A DNA stretch of 64,000 nucleotides from Ostrinia nubilalis (Eukaryota > Arthropoda > Insecta > Lepidoptera > Crambidae), in the NCBI RefSeq assembly GCF_963855985.1, contig NC_087107.1, forward strand, positions 7,750,001 to 7,814,000, written 5' to 3'. Every line of letters begins with the position of its first letter. Positions within the stretch are counted from its first letter, which is position 1. Of the stretch, positions 37,207 through 49,237 are shown one piece after another. The notes under the pieces were generated by a model that was not told the origin of the DNA, ran no database searches, and worked only from the letters and a program-made list of their open reading frames with translations. A program made the position numbers and the translations under genes.

Positions 37207-38006
37207 CCTTACAGTTAATACAGAAGTCTTATATTTTATTAATGTAGCAAGACAAAATCCTAAAACCTCATTGTTATTAAATAAAATCTTGGATTAGGTT
37301 ACCTTATTTCCTCCAATTTTCCTTTATTCTTTTTCAGAGACTCGTCGCCTCTGGCGGGTTCGAGCCAATAAGCTCAACAACATAAACAAAGAACTCTCGT
37401 TTTGGAACTTGAAAAGAAATCTAAAGATATTTGAATTCCATGGCTGGGTTGAATCCAATTAAGAAAATAAGAAATGTTTAGATTAGCTAAAGTGTTTCTG
37501 AGTGTCGCATAGGTTTAAAATAAAAACTAGATAAATAGAAAGGTCAATGACTAGAGTACAAGTAGGTACCTAAACCCTGATACTAAGATGTTATCACAAT
37601 AAAAAAATATCTAATCATCGTAGCAAGAATCCAGCGGATATTAGATTCGATGAGTTATAAGATCTTAAATTATTACAAATATTTCGAAAATTACTTTTCA
37701 GCTTTTCATTAAAATAAAATACGATTTTGAAATCCGAAACCCAATTAATATTAAAACAAAAGATGATCAAATAATCATGAAACGATTGTCTTTGGTTGTA
37801 TCATTGTCGTTAGCCCTGAGCTAAATGGCGCACCATTTATTGTTATTGAATTCAAATTTCCCTTAATTTGGTTTCATCGGCAAATGATAATAATTTTGTT
37901 TCGCTCCAATTCGGATTTCCTTTCACTGGTTTTAATATAAATAAATGTTGAACTGAAATTGCTTTGTTGTCAGCAGTTTATGATGTTAAATATTTTGAGT
38001 AATACC

Positions 38007-38487
38007 AGGCCTGTTCATCTCCGCGAGTTTACATCGAAAACAAAACACGCGCGACTACCCCTCCTGAGATACCAAATCGACAGGACAATCACGAGCGAGT
38101 ATTGACGCACGCACGTATTCTTCACCCATTTGCATTGTAAAGACAATAAACCATATGTAAAAACGGTGGTGCAATTAATACTCTACAGTATTTTTTAACT
38201 GCCTGAATAATATTAGAAACACAAAATATAATTCATGCTTATTCATGTATTTCCTCCGCCATTTTTCGCAGTTTGGCACCTCACGTCACACATCATTTTA
38301 CCGAAGTCAGCCCTATGTCTTCGGCGCAGTGCCGATCACTGACGTTTGTCAACAAAATGGTGCTCGACTCTTGAGACAAGCTAAATTACACCATATTGTT
38401 AACGACATTGAGCATACATTTTTTTAAATACATTCGCGAAGAAAATCTTCTGTACGAAGTACTTATTATTATTCTGTGGTAATACTG
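38007..38487 (+). repeat. Dispersed repeat, mate of the inverted copy at 62080
   Basis: It begins CAGGCCTGTTCATCTCCGCG and ends near TATTATTCTGTGGTAAT. It shares many blocks in order with 62080-62612 on the other strand. The 60-codon frame at 38245 lies inside and has no protein features. Confidence 0.6.
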
Positions 38488-38609
38488 TCAGAGCGAATTG
38501 TTCAATAGTTTAACACTAAAAATAAATTCACTGGAACTTGTTGGATGTAATGAAATAAATTACCACCGTTTTTGATGGCCAATTTTAGGTACTTACGAGA
38601 AATTATTTT

Positions 38610-38755
38610 TTTAATCCTAAACGAGGTAGCTCTTGGCTTGCATCCCACGTGATGGAAACTGATGATCATGCTGAAGGTGAAAGCGAGCCGGAATCCTCAA
38701 TCACAGAGGAACTAGCTATCTTAACTCCAACTGCCAGAATACAACAATCCTGTTA
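38610..38755. mobile_element. SINE-related fragment
   Basis: AACGAGGTAGCTCTTGGCTT followed by GAGCCGGAATCCTCAATCAC and TTAACTCCAACTGCCA resembles the block at 31628-31732. The two are copies of one family related to the SINE tail at 36741. Confidence 0.4.
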
Positions 38756-39403
38756 ACATTGTTGTTATGGCGGCAGACTTAAAGATGTATAGTGATAGCT
38801 AGCTACAAATATAGTTTTAGGTGTTTACTTTCTCAATTATTTACAATTCTAACATAATTATCTTGTAGCCATAATGCCAACTCTACATAGATATGATTAG
38901 TTGGTAACATAATAGGCTATTATGAATCTAATAGATAATTAATAAATGTGCTAAATTAGATTTTTTTTTACCTTTAAACTTTTTTGACGTTTTCACTAGA
39001 GACAATAACAATCTGACTAAAAATGAGTTAGGTAAAAAAACCTTTTTGACTATAGAAATACGCTTGACACAATAACAATCGATATCGATATATTATGTGA
39101 TATTTTTACTAGAATACCAATATTATTAGTGCGGAACTGCTTCTATGTTTCCGTTAACCAATCCAAACTGCGGAGGTAGACTTGTCACAAACAAAGTTGT
39201 AAATCGCTGAAATACAGTTTAACAGTCCCCGATGTAGCTGTTATTTTGGAAGTAGGCTACGGGGGTTTATCCACGGCTTTGTTGTCAAATCAGGCGATAA
39301 GAAAGTTAGTTGTTTGTTAAATCGAGCTTAGAGAGCTTTAATTAAATGTTAAAATTGGATTTGACATTTTCATTAAATAAGTACGAGTATGCTAACTTTA
39401 TTT

Positions 39404-42400
39404 CATCATCATCATCATGTCAGCCATAGGACGTCCACTGCTGAACATAGGCCTCCCCTAATGCTTTCCACATTGATCGATTGGTAGCGGCCTGCATCCA
39501 GCGCCTCCCTGCCACCTTTACGATGTCGTCGGTCCACCTTGTAGGTGGACGTCCCACGCTGCGCCTTCCGGTACGCGGCCTCCATTCCAGAACCTTGCTG
39601 CCCCATCGGCCGTCAGTTCTGCGCACTATGTGCCCTGCCCATTGCCACTTCAGCTTGCTAATCCGTCGGGCTATGTCAGCGACTTTAGTTCGTTTACGGA
39701 TTTCCTCATTTCTGATTCGATCTCGCAAAGAAACACCAAGCATAGCCCTCTCCATAGCACGCTGTGCAACTTTGAGCTTCTGTATAAGGCCTATAGTGAG
39801 AGGCCACGTTTCCGAGCCATAAGTTATCACTGGTAACACACATTGATTGTAGACTTTCGTCTTCAGGCATTGGGGTATTTTGGACGAAAAGATGTTACGT
39901 AGTTTCCCGAACGCTGCCCAGCCGAGTTGGATTCGACGATTGACCTCCTTCTCGAAATTGGACCTACCTAGCTGGATCGTTTGTCCGAGGTAGACATACT
40001 TGTCGACAATCTCGAGAATTGAGCTCCCAACTGAAACTGGGTAGGGCGCAACATGGATATTCGACATAAGCTTCGTTTTATCCATGTTCATCCTCAGGCC
40101 TACCTGTTGGGAAACTCGATTAAGGTCTTCGAGCATTGTGCCAAGATCTTCCAACGATTCTGCCATGACCACAATATCGTCGGCAAACCGAAGGTGAGTG
40201 ATGTACTCGCCATTAATGTTTATGCCGAATCCTTTCCATTCCAGGAGCTTGAAAGCGTCCTCCAATGCAGCGGTGAACAGTTTCGGAGATATAACATCTC
40301 CCTGCCTAACGCCTCGCTGCAGTGGAATCGCCTTCGTGCTCTGCTCCTGTACTCGGACCGACATGGTGGCGTTTTTGTACAAGCACTTCAGCACCTCGAT
40401 ATACCGATAGTCAATACGGCACCGCTGGAGAGATTGTAACACTGCCCAAGTCTCAATCGAATCGAAGGCCTTCTCATAGTCCACGAACGCCAAGCATAGT
40501 GGCAAGTTATACTCCTCAGTCTTCTGTATAACCTGTCGCAGCGTATGGATGTGGTCTATGGTACTATAACCTTTTCGGAATCCGGCTTGTTCGGGAGGCT
40601 GGAAGTCATCGAACCTACGCGCGAGACGGTTCGTGATGACTCTCGAAAACAGTTTGTAGACATGACTCAGAAGCGAGATGGGTCTGTAATTCTTCAGCAA
40701 GGTCTTATCACCTTTCTTGAAGAAGAGCACCACCACGCTTCTGTTCCATGCCTCTGGCGTAGTTCCCTGGAGTAAGACGGAGTTAAAGAGTCTCTGAAGG
40801 ACTTTCAGTATCGGTGTTCCACCCGCGTTCAGAAGCTCCGATGTTATTCCGTCATCACCCGGTGCCTTGTTGTTCTTTAGCTGTTTGAGAGCCATCCTAA
40901 TCTCGTATAGGCTGATGTCCGGGATATCTTCGGTATAGTGTCGAGTTAGTTTAGCTCTTGGATCTGTGGTTGAGCTATCAACAGGTTTGGTGACTGAGGT
41001 ATATAACTGTCCATAAAACCTCTCGATCTCACCCAGAACCTCGGCTTTTGTTGACGTTACACTACCGTCCGCCGCCGTTAGCTTAGTCAGCTGGCTTTCC
41101 CCAATAGAGTTGTCTCTTGCGAACACTTTGGAGCCTTGGTTCCGCTCTATCGCCTCTTTAATACTGTTGGTATTAAAGTTGCGAATATCGTGTCGCAAGG
41201 ACTTCCTTATCTGTCTATTGAGCTGCCTATATGCCTTAGCGTCAACGGAGGTCTGCAGTGTCATTAGGCGTCGTTCTTGCATGAGGTTGAGGGTGTGGTC
41301 GGTCAACTTTTGCGGCCTGTTTTTGCGACGAGGTCTGAAGAATTTAGACCCAGCTGCTTGGACAGTTTCAACGAACCCGTTATTAATCTCGTCCACTGAC
41401 TCGCAGTTTTCCAGACATGCAAAGCGATTTGATAACTCGAGCTGAAAGCTCTCGGGGCAGTGAATATGGGAATTTATGGGTCGGAGCGTAGACTTCATCA
41501 GACGGGACCTTTCTAGCTTGACGTTAATATTTAGTATGCCTCTGACCATTCGGTGATCACTTCCGGTTTTCACCCTGTTGATCACGGAGACATCGCTAAA
41601 TATTCGTCGCTTTGTGGTCATGATGAAGTCAATCTCATTTTTCGTGGAACCATCGGGACTTATCCAGGTCCACTTCCTGTGAGGCGGCTTCTGAAAGAAG
41701 GAGTTCATGGCAAAGAGGTCCTCCTTCTCCAGAAATTCGGCCAGCCTCTGTCCCCTGGGGTTCCGTTGCCCACATCCAAATTGCCCCACTCTCAGCTCAT
41801 CATCACCTCGCATGCCCAGCTTTGCGTTGAAGTCCCCCATAACAACATTGAAGTAGGTTTTAGTAGTATGTATGGCCCTACTTATGTCCTCATACATAGC
41901 CTCTACTTCCTCATCTGGGTGTGTAGAGGTCGGTGCGTATACCTGAATTACCTTCAACAAGTATCTTTTAGATACTCTGAGTATCAGGTATGCAACCCTG
42001 CTCGACACACTTCCGATGGTGACGATGTTGTTAGTGAGGGACTTGTGGACGAGAAACCCGACACCACCTTGGGACAGTTGTTCGCCCTCCCGGTAGTAGA
42101 GTAGGTTGCCGGATTTCAGGGTGATCGTGTCCTCGCCCTCTCGTCGGACTTCCGATAGTCCCATGATGCTCCATTGCAACCTACTCATTTCATCTTCCAG
42201 CTCTATAAGCCTTTCGTCAGTCCTCAATGTGCGTATATTATGCGTTACCAGGGCCAGTCGTCGTTGGTGTGGGTAGCCAATCCGCCTCCGGAGATTCTTA
42301 GCACCCCCCGCCCCGCTGTCACCCTGACCGCTACCGTAGCCAGGAACAGCGGGGCCACCGGAGACTGGGGGCCTGGTTGCTTTTGTGTATTTCATTGTGG

Positions 42401-42578
42401 GGGAATTGCCAGTACTCGCCACGCTTGGCAGGCGGGTTGGCGAGCGCAGTTTTTTATATGTTTCGCACGCAGACGCTGCTGCCCATCTCGCGCTACAGGA
42501 TTTTGTCGCCTCTTACGACACGCCTCCTGTTGGCGGTGGGGAATTGTATTCTTTCCGGCCGTCCCCACACGGCACGGC
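39404..42578 (-). mobile_element. Full-length RTE-clade non-LTR retrotransposon with 10-bp target duplication
   Basis: The element runs from GCCGTGCCGTGTGGGGACGG (42578, its 5' end) to an ATG-repeat tail at 39404-39419. The 10 bases AACTTTATTT flank both sides (39394-39403 and 42579-42588), which defines a 3,175-bp insertion. The length, single long frame, very short 3' UTR and trinucleotide-repeat tail all fit RTE elements. Shorter tails of the same family lie at 37112, 58304 and 60056. Confidence 0.85.
39420..42395 (-). CDS. RTE retrotransposon endonuclease and reverse transcriptase, intact 991 residues
   Basis: The protein nicks target DNA and reverse-transcribes the element RNA at the nick. 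The chosen ATG (MKYTKATRPP) is the first methionine in frame; the frame is open a few codons further up but only from a GTG. An apurinic-type endonuclease fills about residues 45-290, with HNIRTL near 52, SEVR near 81, GDFNAK near 187 and SDHR near 279. The reverse transcriptase covers about 555-780, with KNYRPISLL, VDYEKAFD near 639, VRQGDVISP near 696 and the catalytic FADD near 737. A C-terminal region with RRTDG and WTDDI ends EAYVQQWTSYG. There is no stop or frameshift, so the copy is young and could be active. Plus-strand open frames across it are shadows. Confidence 0.92.
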   Translation of the reverse strand: MKYTKATRPPVSGGPAVPGYGSGQGDSGAGGAKNLRRRIGYPHQRRLALVTHNIRTLRTDERLIELEDEMSRLQWSIMGLSEVRREGEDTITLKSGNLLYYREGEQLSQGGVGFLVHKSLTNNIVTIGSVSSRVAYLILRVSKRYLLKVIQVYAPTSTHPDEEVEAMYEDISRAIHTTKTYFNVVMGDFNAKLGMRGDDELRVGQFGCGQRNPRGQRLAEFLEKEDLFAMNSFFQKPPHRKWTWISPDGSTKNEIDFIMTTKRRIFSDVSVINRVKTGSDHRMVRGILNINVKLERSRLMKSTLRPINSHIHCPESFQLELSNRFACLENCESVDEINNGFVETVQAAGSKFFRPRRKNRPQKLTDHTLNLMQERRLMTLQTSVDAKAYRQLNRQIRKSLRHDIRNFNTNSIKEAIERNQGSKVFARDNSIGESQLTKLTAADGSVTSTKAEVLGEIERFYGQLYTSVTKPVDSSTTDPRAKLTRHYTEDIPDISLYEIRMALKQLKNNKAPGDDGITSELLNAGGTPILKVLQRLFNSVLLQGTTPEAWNRSVVVLFFKKGDKTLLKNYRPISLLSHVYKLFSRVITNRLARRFDDFQPPEQAGFRKGYSTIDHIHTLRQVIQKTEEYNLPLCLAFVDYEKAFDSIETWAVLQSLQRCRIDYRYIEVLKCLYKNATMSVRVQEQSTKAIPLQRGVRQGDVISPKLFTAALEDAFKLLEWKGFGININGEYITHLRFADDIVVMAESLEDLGTMLEDLNRVSQQVGLRMNMDKTKLMSNIHVAPYPVSVGSSILEIVDKYVYLGQTIQLGRSNFEKEVNRRIQLGWAAFGKLRNIFSSKIPQCLKTKVYNQCVLPVITYGSETWPLTIGLIQKLKVAQRAMERAMLGVSLRDRIRNEEIRKRTKVADIARRISKLKWQWAGHIVRRTDGRWGSKVLEWRPRTGRRSVGRPPTRWTDDIVKVAGRRWMQAATNRSMWKALGEAYVQQWTSYG

Positions 42579-42588
42579 AACTTTATTT

Positions 42589-43894
42589 TGCCGTTCTAAT
42601 TTGGGTTTTCTTGTAACTTTCAATTGTGTGTTTGCAAGAGAGAGTGAAATATTTGGTACCTATCGATTTTGATAAGATAGGTAATTTTTTATTTAATTAA
42701 TTTATGTATTATTTATTACATATTATATTTAACGGTTACATCTTTGTATAAATAGTGTCTTAAATTTTGTTGTTCTCTATACAACTATAATAATAAACGT
42801 AATAAGTAGAATAAGTTGACTTTATCTACAATTAATTTAAGGGATAGCCCGACCTAAGTATCTCATGTATCGCCAGCCAGTATCATAACATTTTTTCCAT
42901 CAGTAGAGATTTTGTAACTTTAGAGCATTTTAATTTTGTTCCGATTTTTTAATTTTATATTTCATGCTATGCAGAATTTGTTGGTTATATCTCAATATCA
43001 GAATGAACATTATTCATGGCGGACTGTCGCCGTTCCCATCTGACGAATAGCTTGTCTAGACTGTCCTCAAGTTCTACCTACATCCAATGAATAGTCTACA
43101 TTTTGAAGAAAAATATTTATTGCTTTTCTCGGATTTCAGGCTGCAGTTGTGTTTGTGCATTGGAAAACACTGAATTCATTGTACCTCGGAACTTTACACA
43201 ATCTTATTGATACAAGATATAAATAATCAAGCCAAAAGGCATACAATAAGACCTCCAGTAACAGTTAATTATCACAAGTTAGAAGGGACAAAAGTAGCAT
43301 GTATTATACATATATCTACATTTAGTGCTACTGAGAACTTGCCATTTACATAACACATCACTTACTTACTAAACTGTATAATTTTATGAGCCAACTAAAC
43401 AATTTTATTTCTTTTAAATGCTTGGACGTGCAATGGAGATCCCCGTGGAAGATCAAAATTAAGCGGGAGAAGCCGTGGGCAGAAGCTAAAAAATAAAATA
43501 TAATTATTCCTATTAATGTTGCCCCACGCATTCTATTTTTAACTCAAAGACATAAATAAACTGTATAAACAATATTTTGCTATAACTGACTGAGGATGTT
43601 TTACTTAGTCTAATCCGTAATGGAATGCCAACAAAAGATAAGCACATGGTAAACTAGGGTAAATGTTGCAAACATAGCTTGAGCAGTATGGAGGTGGATA
43701 CAGTATGGTCTGTAAATTATTGAAGACAAGGCAGACTTTTTAGATGGCGGACTATGGATGAGAAAAGAGAAAAAGATTGTCTTTAGGGTACCATAAGCAT
43801 GAGAAGAAAAAGAAACGCTTGTGGCATACTACCAGTTACCAAGAACCATAAATTGGATAAGAAGAAGAGTAAGTTTAAGATACAAAATCGCTAA
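42589..43894. other. No recognised feature right of the RTE insertion
   Basis: AT-rich, no frames of note. Confidence 0.4.
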
Positions 43895-43978
43895 ATTCGC
43901 TTCCACCTTGGCTTGATCATCACTTTTCATCAGGTGAGATACAAGTCAATAGGTTCCTCGTTGTGGATAAAAACTCCC
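43895..43978 (+). mobile_element. SINE tail fragment
   Basis: CATCAGGTGAGATACAAGTC and TTCCTCGTTGTGGATAAAAA match the tail of the tRNA-headed SINE at 36741, here in the opposite orientation. Confidence 0.5.
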
Positions 43979-44804
43979 AAAAATATAGGTACAAAGAAAG
44001 CGAATAGAGTAACACACTTACCCAGAAAACAGTGATCCTGCTGGCTTCATCTCTTTTGTTGACCAATCCATTATAACGATCACTTATCTGCAATAATAAT
44101 ATGCGGATCACTTTCTCGAATAAACTAGGTCTTACACATTACATTCGTAATACTTTATTGAGATTTCTGAACATCAAAGAAGACTTTCTTACGTTATGTT
44201 TTCTCAAGTAACAGTGGATAGATGAAAGGTCTAATTATATCAAGAATCTATGAAAAAAAAAATTTAAACCAACATTAATTTATAAATCAGATTTTTTTAA
44301 AAGACGACTTTTTATTGATCCTTTTTACATGTCCACACATAAAGCCCACTTGCTCTACTAAATTTACACTTTCGTATGATCGGACCGTTAGAGTACAAAC
44401 CTACATAACTACGGTAGGTAATTAATCTTAATCATGTTACAATAAATGATAATCAATCGCTCTCGTCTACCTAATATTTTCTAATATAATTATGTTTTTA
44501 AATATCTAGTCTTTTCTATGCCTTTAAATCTTGGTCGAATTTTCGTCCAAGCTTGAAATCGAACTTATTAGTCGAGCAAAAGTGGCAAATGTCACCAGCC
44601 GTCCCGGCAAGGATCCACATTAAGCCCCGTTAAATCTGTTCGCACTTCGACAACTTCGAGTTCCGAAGAGCATGCCAAAAGTTGAGTGTTTCAACAGAAT
44701 ATAAGTCCCAGACAACTTTGTACAAATATCAGGAGGTTTAGTCAGGTTATGTTGACATTACTGAAGTTAATACTAAGCCCTAATGGGCTTATGTACTTTA
44801 GACT

Positions 44805-44908
44805 TGGTGAGGTGCCAGGATGCGAGCGGCGCAGGACCGGTCTTTGTGGAAATCCTTGGGGGAGGCCTTTGTCCAGCAGTGGACGTCTTTCGGCTGAAAC
44901 GAATGAAC
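44805..44908 (+). mobile_element. RTE-type retrotransposon tail, second subfamily
   Basis: The frame over CCTTGGGGGAGGCCTTTGTC and CAGCAGTGGACGTC is the C-terminal EAFVQQWTS end of an RTE protein. Only about 100 bases remain. The same tail occurs at 33128, 23027 and 11755. Confidence 0.6.
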
Positions 44909-44949
44909 TTTAAACTTATGGTAATAAAATAAGTAACCAAACTAATCGA

Positions 44950-45083
44950 ATCTCAGTCACTGCCTGAGGTATGGGAGGTGTTTTTGAAACGTCAAACGTC
45001 AGCGAGACTTCAGATTTGTATACTGTCACGTCATAATATGTCAATGTCATCTCTCGTCGCTCCCATGCCTTAGACACTGAGAT
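44950..45083. mobile_element. MITE with ATCTCAGT inverted ends
   Basis: ATCTCAGTCACTGCCTGAGG at the left pairs with the complement of the right end, which reads ATCTCAGTGTCTAAGGCATG. It is 134 bp, non-coding, with somewhat diverged arms. Confidence 0.5.
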
Positions 45084-45683
45084 AAGCGCTAGCCCTTTTA
45101 TAATGTTACGACATAAAACTTGTGACCGTTAGAAGAAGTGTTATGTGAAACAAATGTAGACTTATTTCTCCATGTGTAGAAAAAAGGGAACCAATAAAGT
45201 ATCGGAATTCCAAACAAACATAAATATCACTCGAAGCTTCCGTTTGTACCTCATAAACAACGACCTTTCGGAGTCTCGTAATCTGATCTTATGTGTATTA
45301 CGGGGGACAGATCTGTGAGGGTTGCCATAAAATACCAATCATTTAAACACGAGGGTTCTTAGTATTGGGATATTTTTTGAGATTGAGAGCTTTTATTGTT
45401 ACACACTGACACTTATAGGAGCACTTTTTAATTAGTTTAAGTGTTGTGCTAATATTCATCAAATTCACTGTTTAAGGTGTAAAAAGTTTGTTACTTCATA
45501 GTGTGAAAAGCAATGATATTATATAAAAACAAAAGCAGATATGTTATAAGCGCTCGCGCTGTGAATACTCAAATACGTCCCAATTGGGACGTCTTGTGTT
45601 TAGTCTTCGTGTGGCCTGCGTCGTGCGCAATCGCGTGCGTACCACACCGTAAGTTCCTGTGTTCTTACCAAAATAAATAAAAA

Positions 45684-45764
45684 ATGCCATCGTGTGTGTT
45701 TCGAAAGTGTACCAATTATGACTCTAAAGTAAACAAAATACAAGGGATCTCTTACCACATGTGA
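45684..45764 (+). pseudogene. Start of a THAP-type zinc-finger protein (fragment)
   Basis: ATG opens MPSCVFRKCTNYDSKVNKIQ and GISYHM before a stop. The MPxC-x2-4-C start and the GISYH stretch are those of THAP DNA-binding domains, whose Cys-x2-4-Cys-x35-50-Cys-x2-His finger occurs in P-element-like transposases and host factors. The distal Cys and His, AVPTF box and FP motif are not in frame here. A possible partner lies at about 46340-46400 (FYFPKQARER). It may be a dead transposon gene or a first exon whose donor was missed. Confidence 0.4.
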
Positions 45765-46629
45765 TTATGCAAAATTATTTAGTATTTATATTTTCAATTA
45801 TTTATGCAAACAATCAAGACGCCATGCGCCATGTTCAAGTTAAGAAAGAGAAAGCGATCTTGTTTTGACGTTAGAGCGATAAGGATGCGTGCGCTGCGGA
45901 CATAGATTAGTTAGTGCAGAATCGTTAAAACTATAGCTATCTCTTTCATTTGCGTGCTATTTCGTATCTTTTGTTTCACTTATCAGTTACATTTGTCAAT
46001 GTGTGCAATTTGGAATAGCTCGGCACGGATTCAAATCGTAATTTCTATGAACGTAACATATCTATAGTTCTATAATATCATTGGTGAAAAGTATGAAAAT
46101 AATTTAAAACATTAACTACTTGTTATTCACACATGCTGGGCTTAAAACTCACATAAATTTTATACCGCCTACTTTATTTTCAGTTTGGCCAAGGTTCATT
46201 GGAGGAAAATGTCGAAAGGCATTAAGGCCGCCTTATGTAGGTACACTGTTCTATGTGCATATAAGTTTGAAATAAATAAATTGGTACAGGACGGACAGTG
46301 ATGTTGATGCATCATTGAGTTCACGAAGTTATACAAAACTGTGTCAAGTGTCAACCCTAAAACAAGGGTGTTTTATTTCCCAAAACAAGCGCGAGAAAGA
46401 TGAGCGACCGTATCAATCAGGGGTGACCTACTTACCAACTTGTTGAGGTGTGTTATGCTCTAGTTTTGATTGATGGCCCTCGAACAACTTCATCTGACGT
46501 TGTGTGGCATAACAAATTATCCCTGTGTCCTTTTTTGTAGCGTGGGTAACCAACCTTAATGTAACCTAAAATTAAATAAAACGCCATAACTTTTCTTAAG
46601 ATATTTTTTAAAGAATATTAGACCCGTAA

Positions 46630-46785
46630 GTATTCACAAGGTCTCACAGTGCGCGTGGATGCCATAGGGTCCTAGGTACGAGTGTGTTCACAATCCAGCG
46701 GCAGCTAGGTTCGAACCCGCGTTCCTTGGATCTCGATTCAGCCAGTCTGACACCAACACCATTCCTATTGTCACTTCGATACCTA
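46630..46785 (-). mobile_element. Reversed family A fragment followed by a tRNA-headed SINE fragment
   Basis: 46632-46672 matches family A in reverse (GTCTCACAGTGCGCGTGGAT). Then on the minus strand a SINE head reads with the B-box-like GCGGGTTCGAACC at 46707-46720. The two fragments abut. Confidence 0.45.
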
Positions 46786-46981
46786 TTATAAATGATATTT
46801 TTCAACGTAGTTACACTATGGCTTGGAATCCAAAAAAGTACGACTTGATTTCGACTCATCGAAAGAAATAAATTAGAATAATGGGAGAAAGGAAAATATT
46901 TCTGATGACTATATTATTATAGCCCACGAGATAAGGTAGGTAAAGTTATCATTTTTTGTATACAGAATGTATTTTTAAGTA

Positions 46982-47188
46982 TGGATCAAACAAAAAGATT
47001 TATTCTACTACTCAAACAACTTTCCTACAGAAACAATATCGACATTCTCAAAAACAAATTTGACGTCCCCATACCTACTAATTATCGGATTAGTGATGAT
47101 GATAATATGTATGGAAAAGCTTTGAAATTCCTTCTCTTGAGGATTTTTTTGCATTTGAGCAGTAGAATCAATCCTTTTGTTTGATCCA
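46982..47188. mobile_element. MITE with about 37-bp inverted ends and TA flanks
   Basis: TATGGATCAAACAAAAAGAT at the left is complementary, with about three mismatches over 37 bases, to the right end at 47154-47190. TA lies at both borders. The 67-codon plus-strand frame over it is incidental. Confidence 0.6.
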
Positions 47189-47200
47189 TATTTTAAAAAA

Positions 47201-48268
47201 ACCGGCCAAGTGCGAGTCGGGCTCGCACACCGAGGGTTCCGCCGTACAAACGTAGCGGTTTACAATTTATGACGTATTAAATCAAATTACTTACTTGATT
47301 CCGTTGCGAGTAGTGGCGAATTTCAAAATATGCGGTATGATTATTTTTTATTTATTTATTTTTCCTATATGTATTTGCATTATAGGTAGGTACCTACCTC
47401 AGCGTTTTGAATTTTTGCGTTGATTTAGAATTTCTCACAGTTTAGAGGCAATTAGATTTAAGAAGTGTTTGATATGAATTTCAACTTTAATATCTCTACG
47501 CGTTCATGTGAAAAAGGGTAGGTAGTAAGTTTATAATTATTAAAAAAATATTTTATGTCATGTAAGCAAAAATAATATTTTAAATTTTATATAACTTCAA
47601 ATTTATCATTTTCGCAATTTTTCCTTTATCTGTACTATATAACGTTGCTTCGTGCCGAATTTCAAGATTCTGAGTTCACAGGAAGTACCTTGTAGGTTTT
47701 GATTCCCTAGCGTGTGACGGAAATTCGTCTAAGGTGTCGGTATAAACTGCTGTATCTTTTGATCGCGTTAACTTAGAAGTTTGATTTTTTTACTTCTTAA
47801 AGGGACAATAGATCTAGGTATTTGGTATAAATTTCAATTTGATACCTTTATTCGTTCGTGAGAAATAAGGTAGTAAGTTTCATTTTATTAAAATATTTTT
47901 ATTATATCATATAACTAAAAAAATGAAATTTTCGCAATTTTTCCTATATTTGCATTATATGACAATGCTTTATGCCAAATTTCAAGATTCTGAGTTTACG
48001 GGAAGTATCCTGTAGGTTTTGATTCCTTTGCGAGTGTCGAAAATTTGTTGAAAATATCGACATAATCGGCTGTATCTTTTGATTGGCTTGGCTTAGAAGT
48101 TTGATATTTTCACAGCTTAAAGGGACAATAGACCTGAGTATTTCATGTGAATTTCAGCTTGATACGTTCACGCGTTCTTGAGATAAAGGGTCTTGACAGA
48201 CGGACGGACGGACAACAAAGTGATCCTATAAGGGTTCCGTTTTTTCCTTATGAGGTACGGAACCCTAA
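47201..48268 (+). repeat. Long dispersed lepidopteran repeat (CCGGCCAAGTGCGAGTCGG family)
   Basis: It begins ACCGGCCAAGTGCGAGTCGG and ends with GACAGACGGACGGACGGACA, GATCCTATAAGGGTTCCGTT and GGTACGGAACCCTAA, the usual limits of a very common moth and butterfly repeat. Inside, a unit with TTTCAAGATTCTGAGTT and GTAGGTTTTGATTCC occurs twice (about 47665 and 47980). Non-coding. Confidence 0.6.
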
Positions 48269-49237
48269 TGACACCCTATATCGTGTTTGTAGCTTGTGAC
48301 CAAAGAAATTCTTTGAAAGATACCCTTTAACAACAATACTGAAAGGTTATTGAACACTGAAATAACTGTATCTTCCTCACATTTTCTTTCACAATGGATG
48401 TCTTATTTCCTCCAGGATAATATCATGTGTCAATCAAAAACATCGAACAAAATACCACGGTTCGTTCAACTTTAATAAAAGGTATTGTGTATCATGAAAG
48501 TAAATTGACTTCATTTTAGAAGCTTCTTCGGTTAACGTGTGTGTCAAAAACGATACCTTGTTTACCGTTAAGGTACTCAGATAAGTCTATTCTTGATAAT
48601 AATTTGATAATGGGTTGATATAACTACTTAGTACCTTAAAATAATATTTATTCCCGCCATTAAGAAACTCATGAAACTGGAATAATTTGTATATGTTAGG
48701 CAGTTCTATGAATATTAAAAGAATATTTTTAATAATAAATAAATAATGAAGGGCTTGTTTATCGGCGAAATTGTATTTTTATTAGTTACGCAATATTGGT
48801 AACCGAAATATTACTATTCCGAAAATAAAAATAATAAATAATTCGACAGTCTTTATTGTTACTTCACGTAGGTTAGCTTATCAACAATGTACAGCAACTA
48901 AATAATTAACAACTTTAATAATAAAACATTCGGGAATGATAAAATAAAGATTTCTTAGAATGAACCACATCAGTGATTTAAAATTAATTGGAAATTAATT
49001 TTATTCGTAATTTCGAAGAAATAAAGGTATATTCATACTGTATGGGACATTCGCGGGGCGTGTTCCGTACGTGTGTATTTGTCAATGACCCGGGGCAAGG
49101 CCCACATACTTCTCTGTCCATTTCTTGTACAATAGTCTCAATTATATACAAGGCTTTCTTGACAATTTTAGAACATCCTTTACAGATTCTAGTATAAAAA
49201 TGAAAACAGAGCCTAAGTATTTGCACTTTTTTTTTTT

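Noticed and set aside
42396..42422. Longer start of the RTE protein
   Set aside because: The extension begins at GTG; the first ATG in frame is at 42393-42395 and suits a eukaryotic element.
39481..42672. Plus-strand proteins of up to 183 codons opposite the RTE
   Set aside because: Shadows of the GC-richer minus-strand retrotransposon frame, with no motifs of their own.
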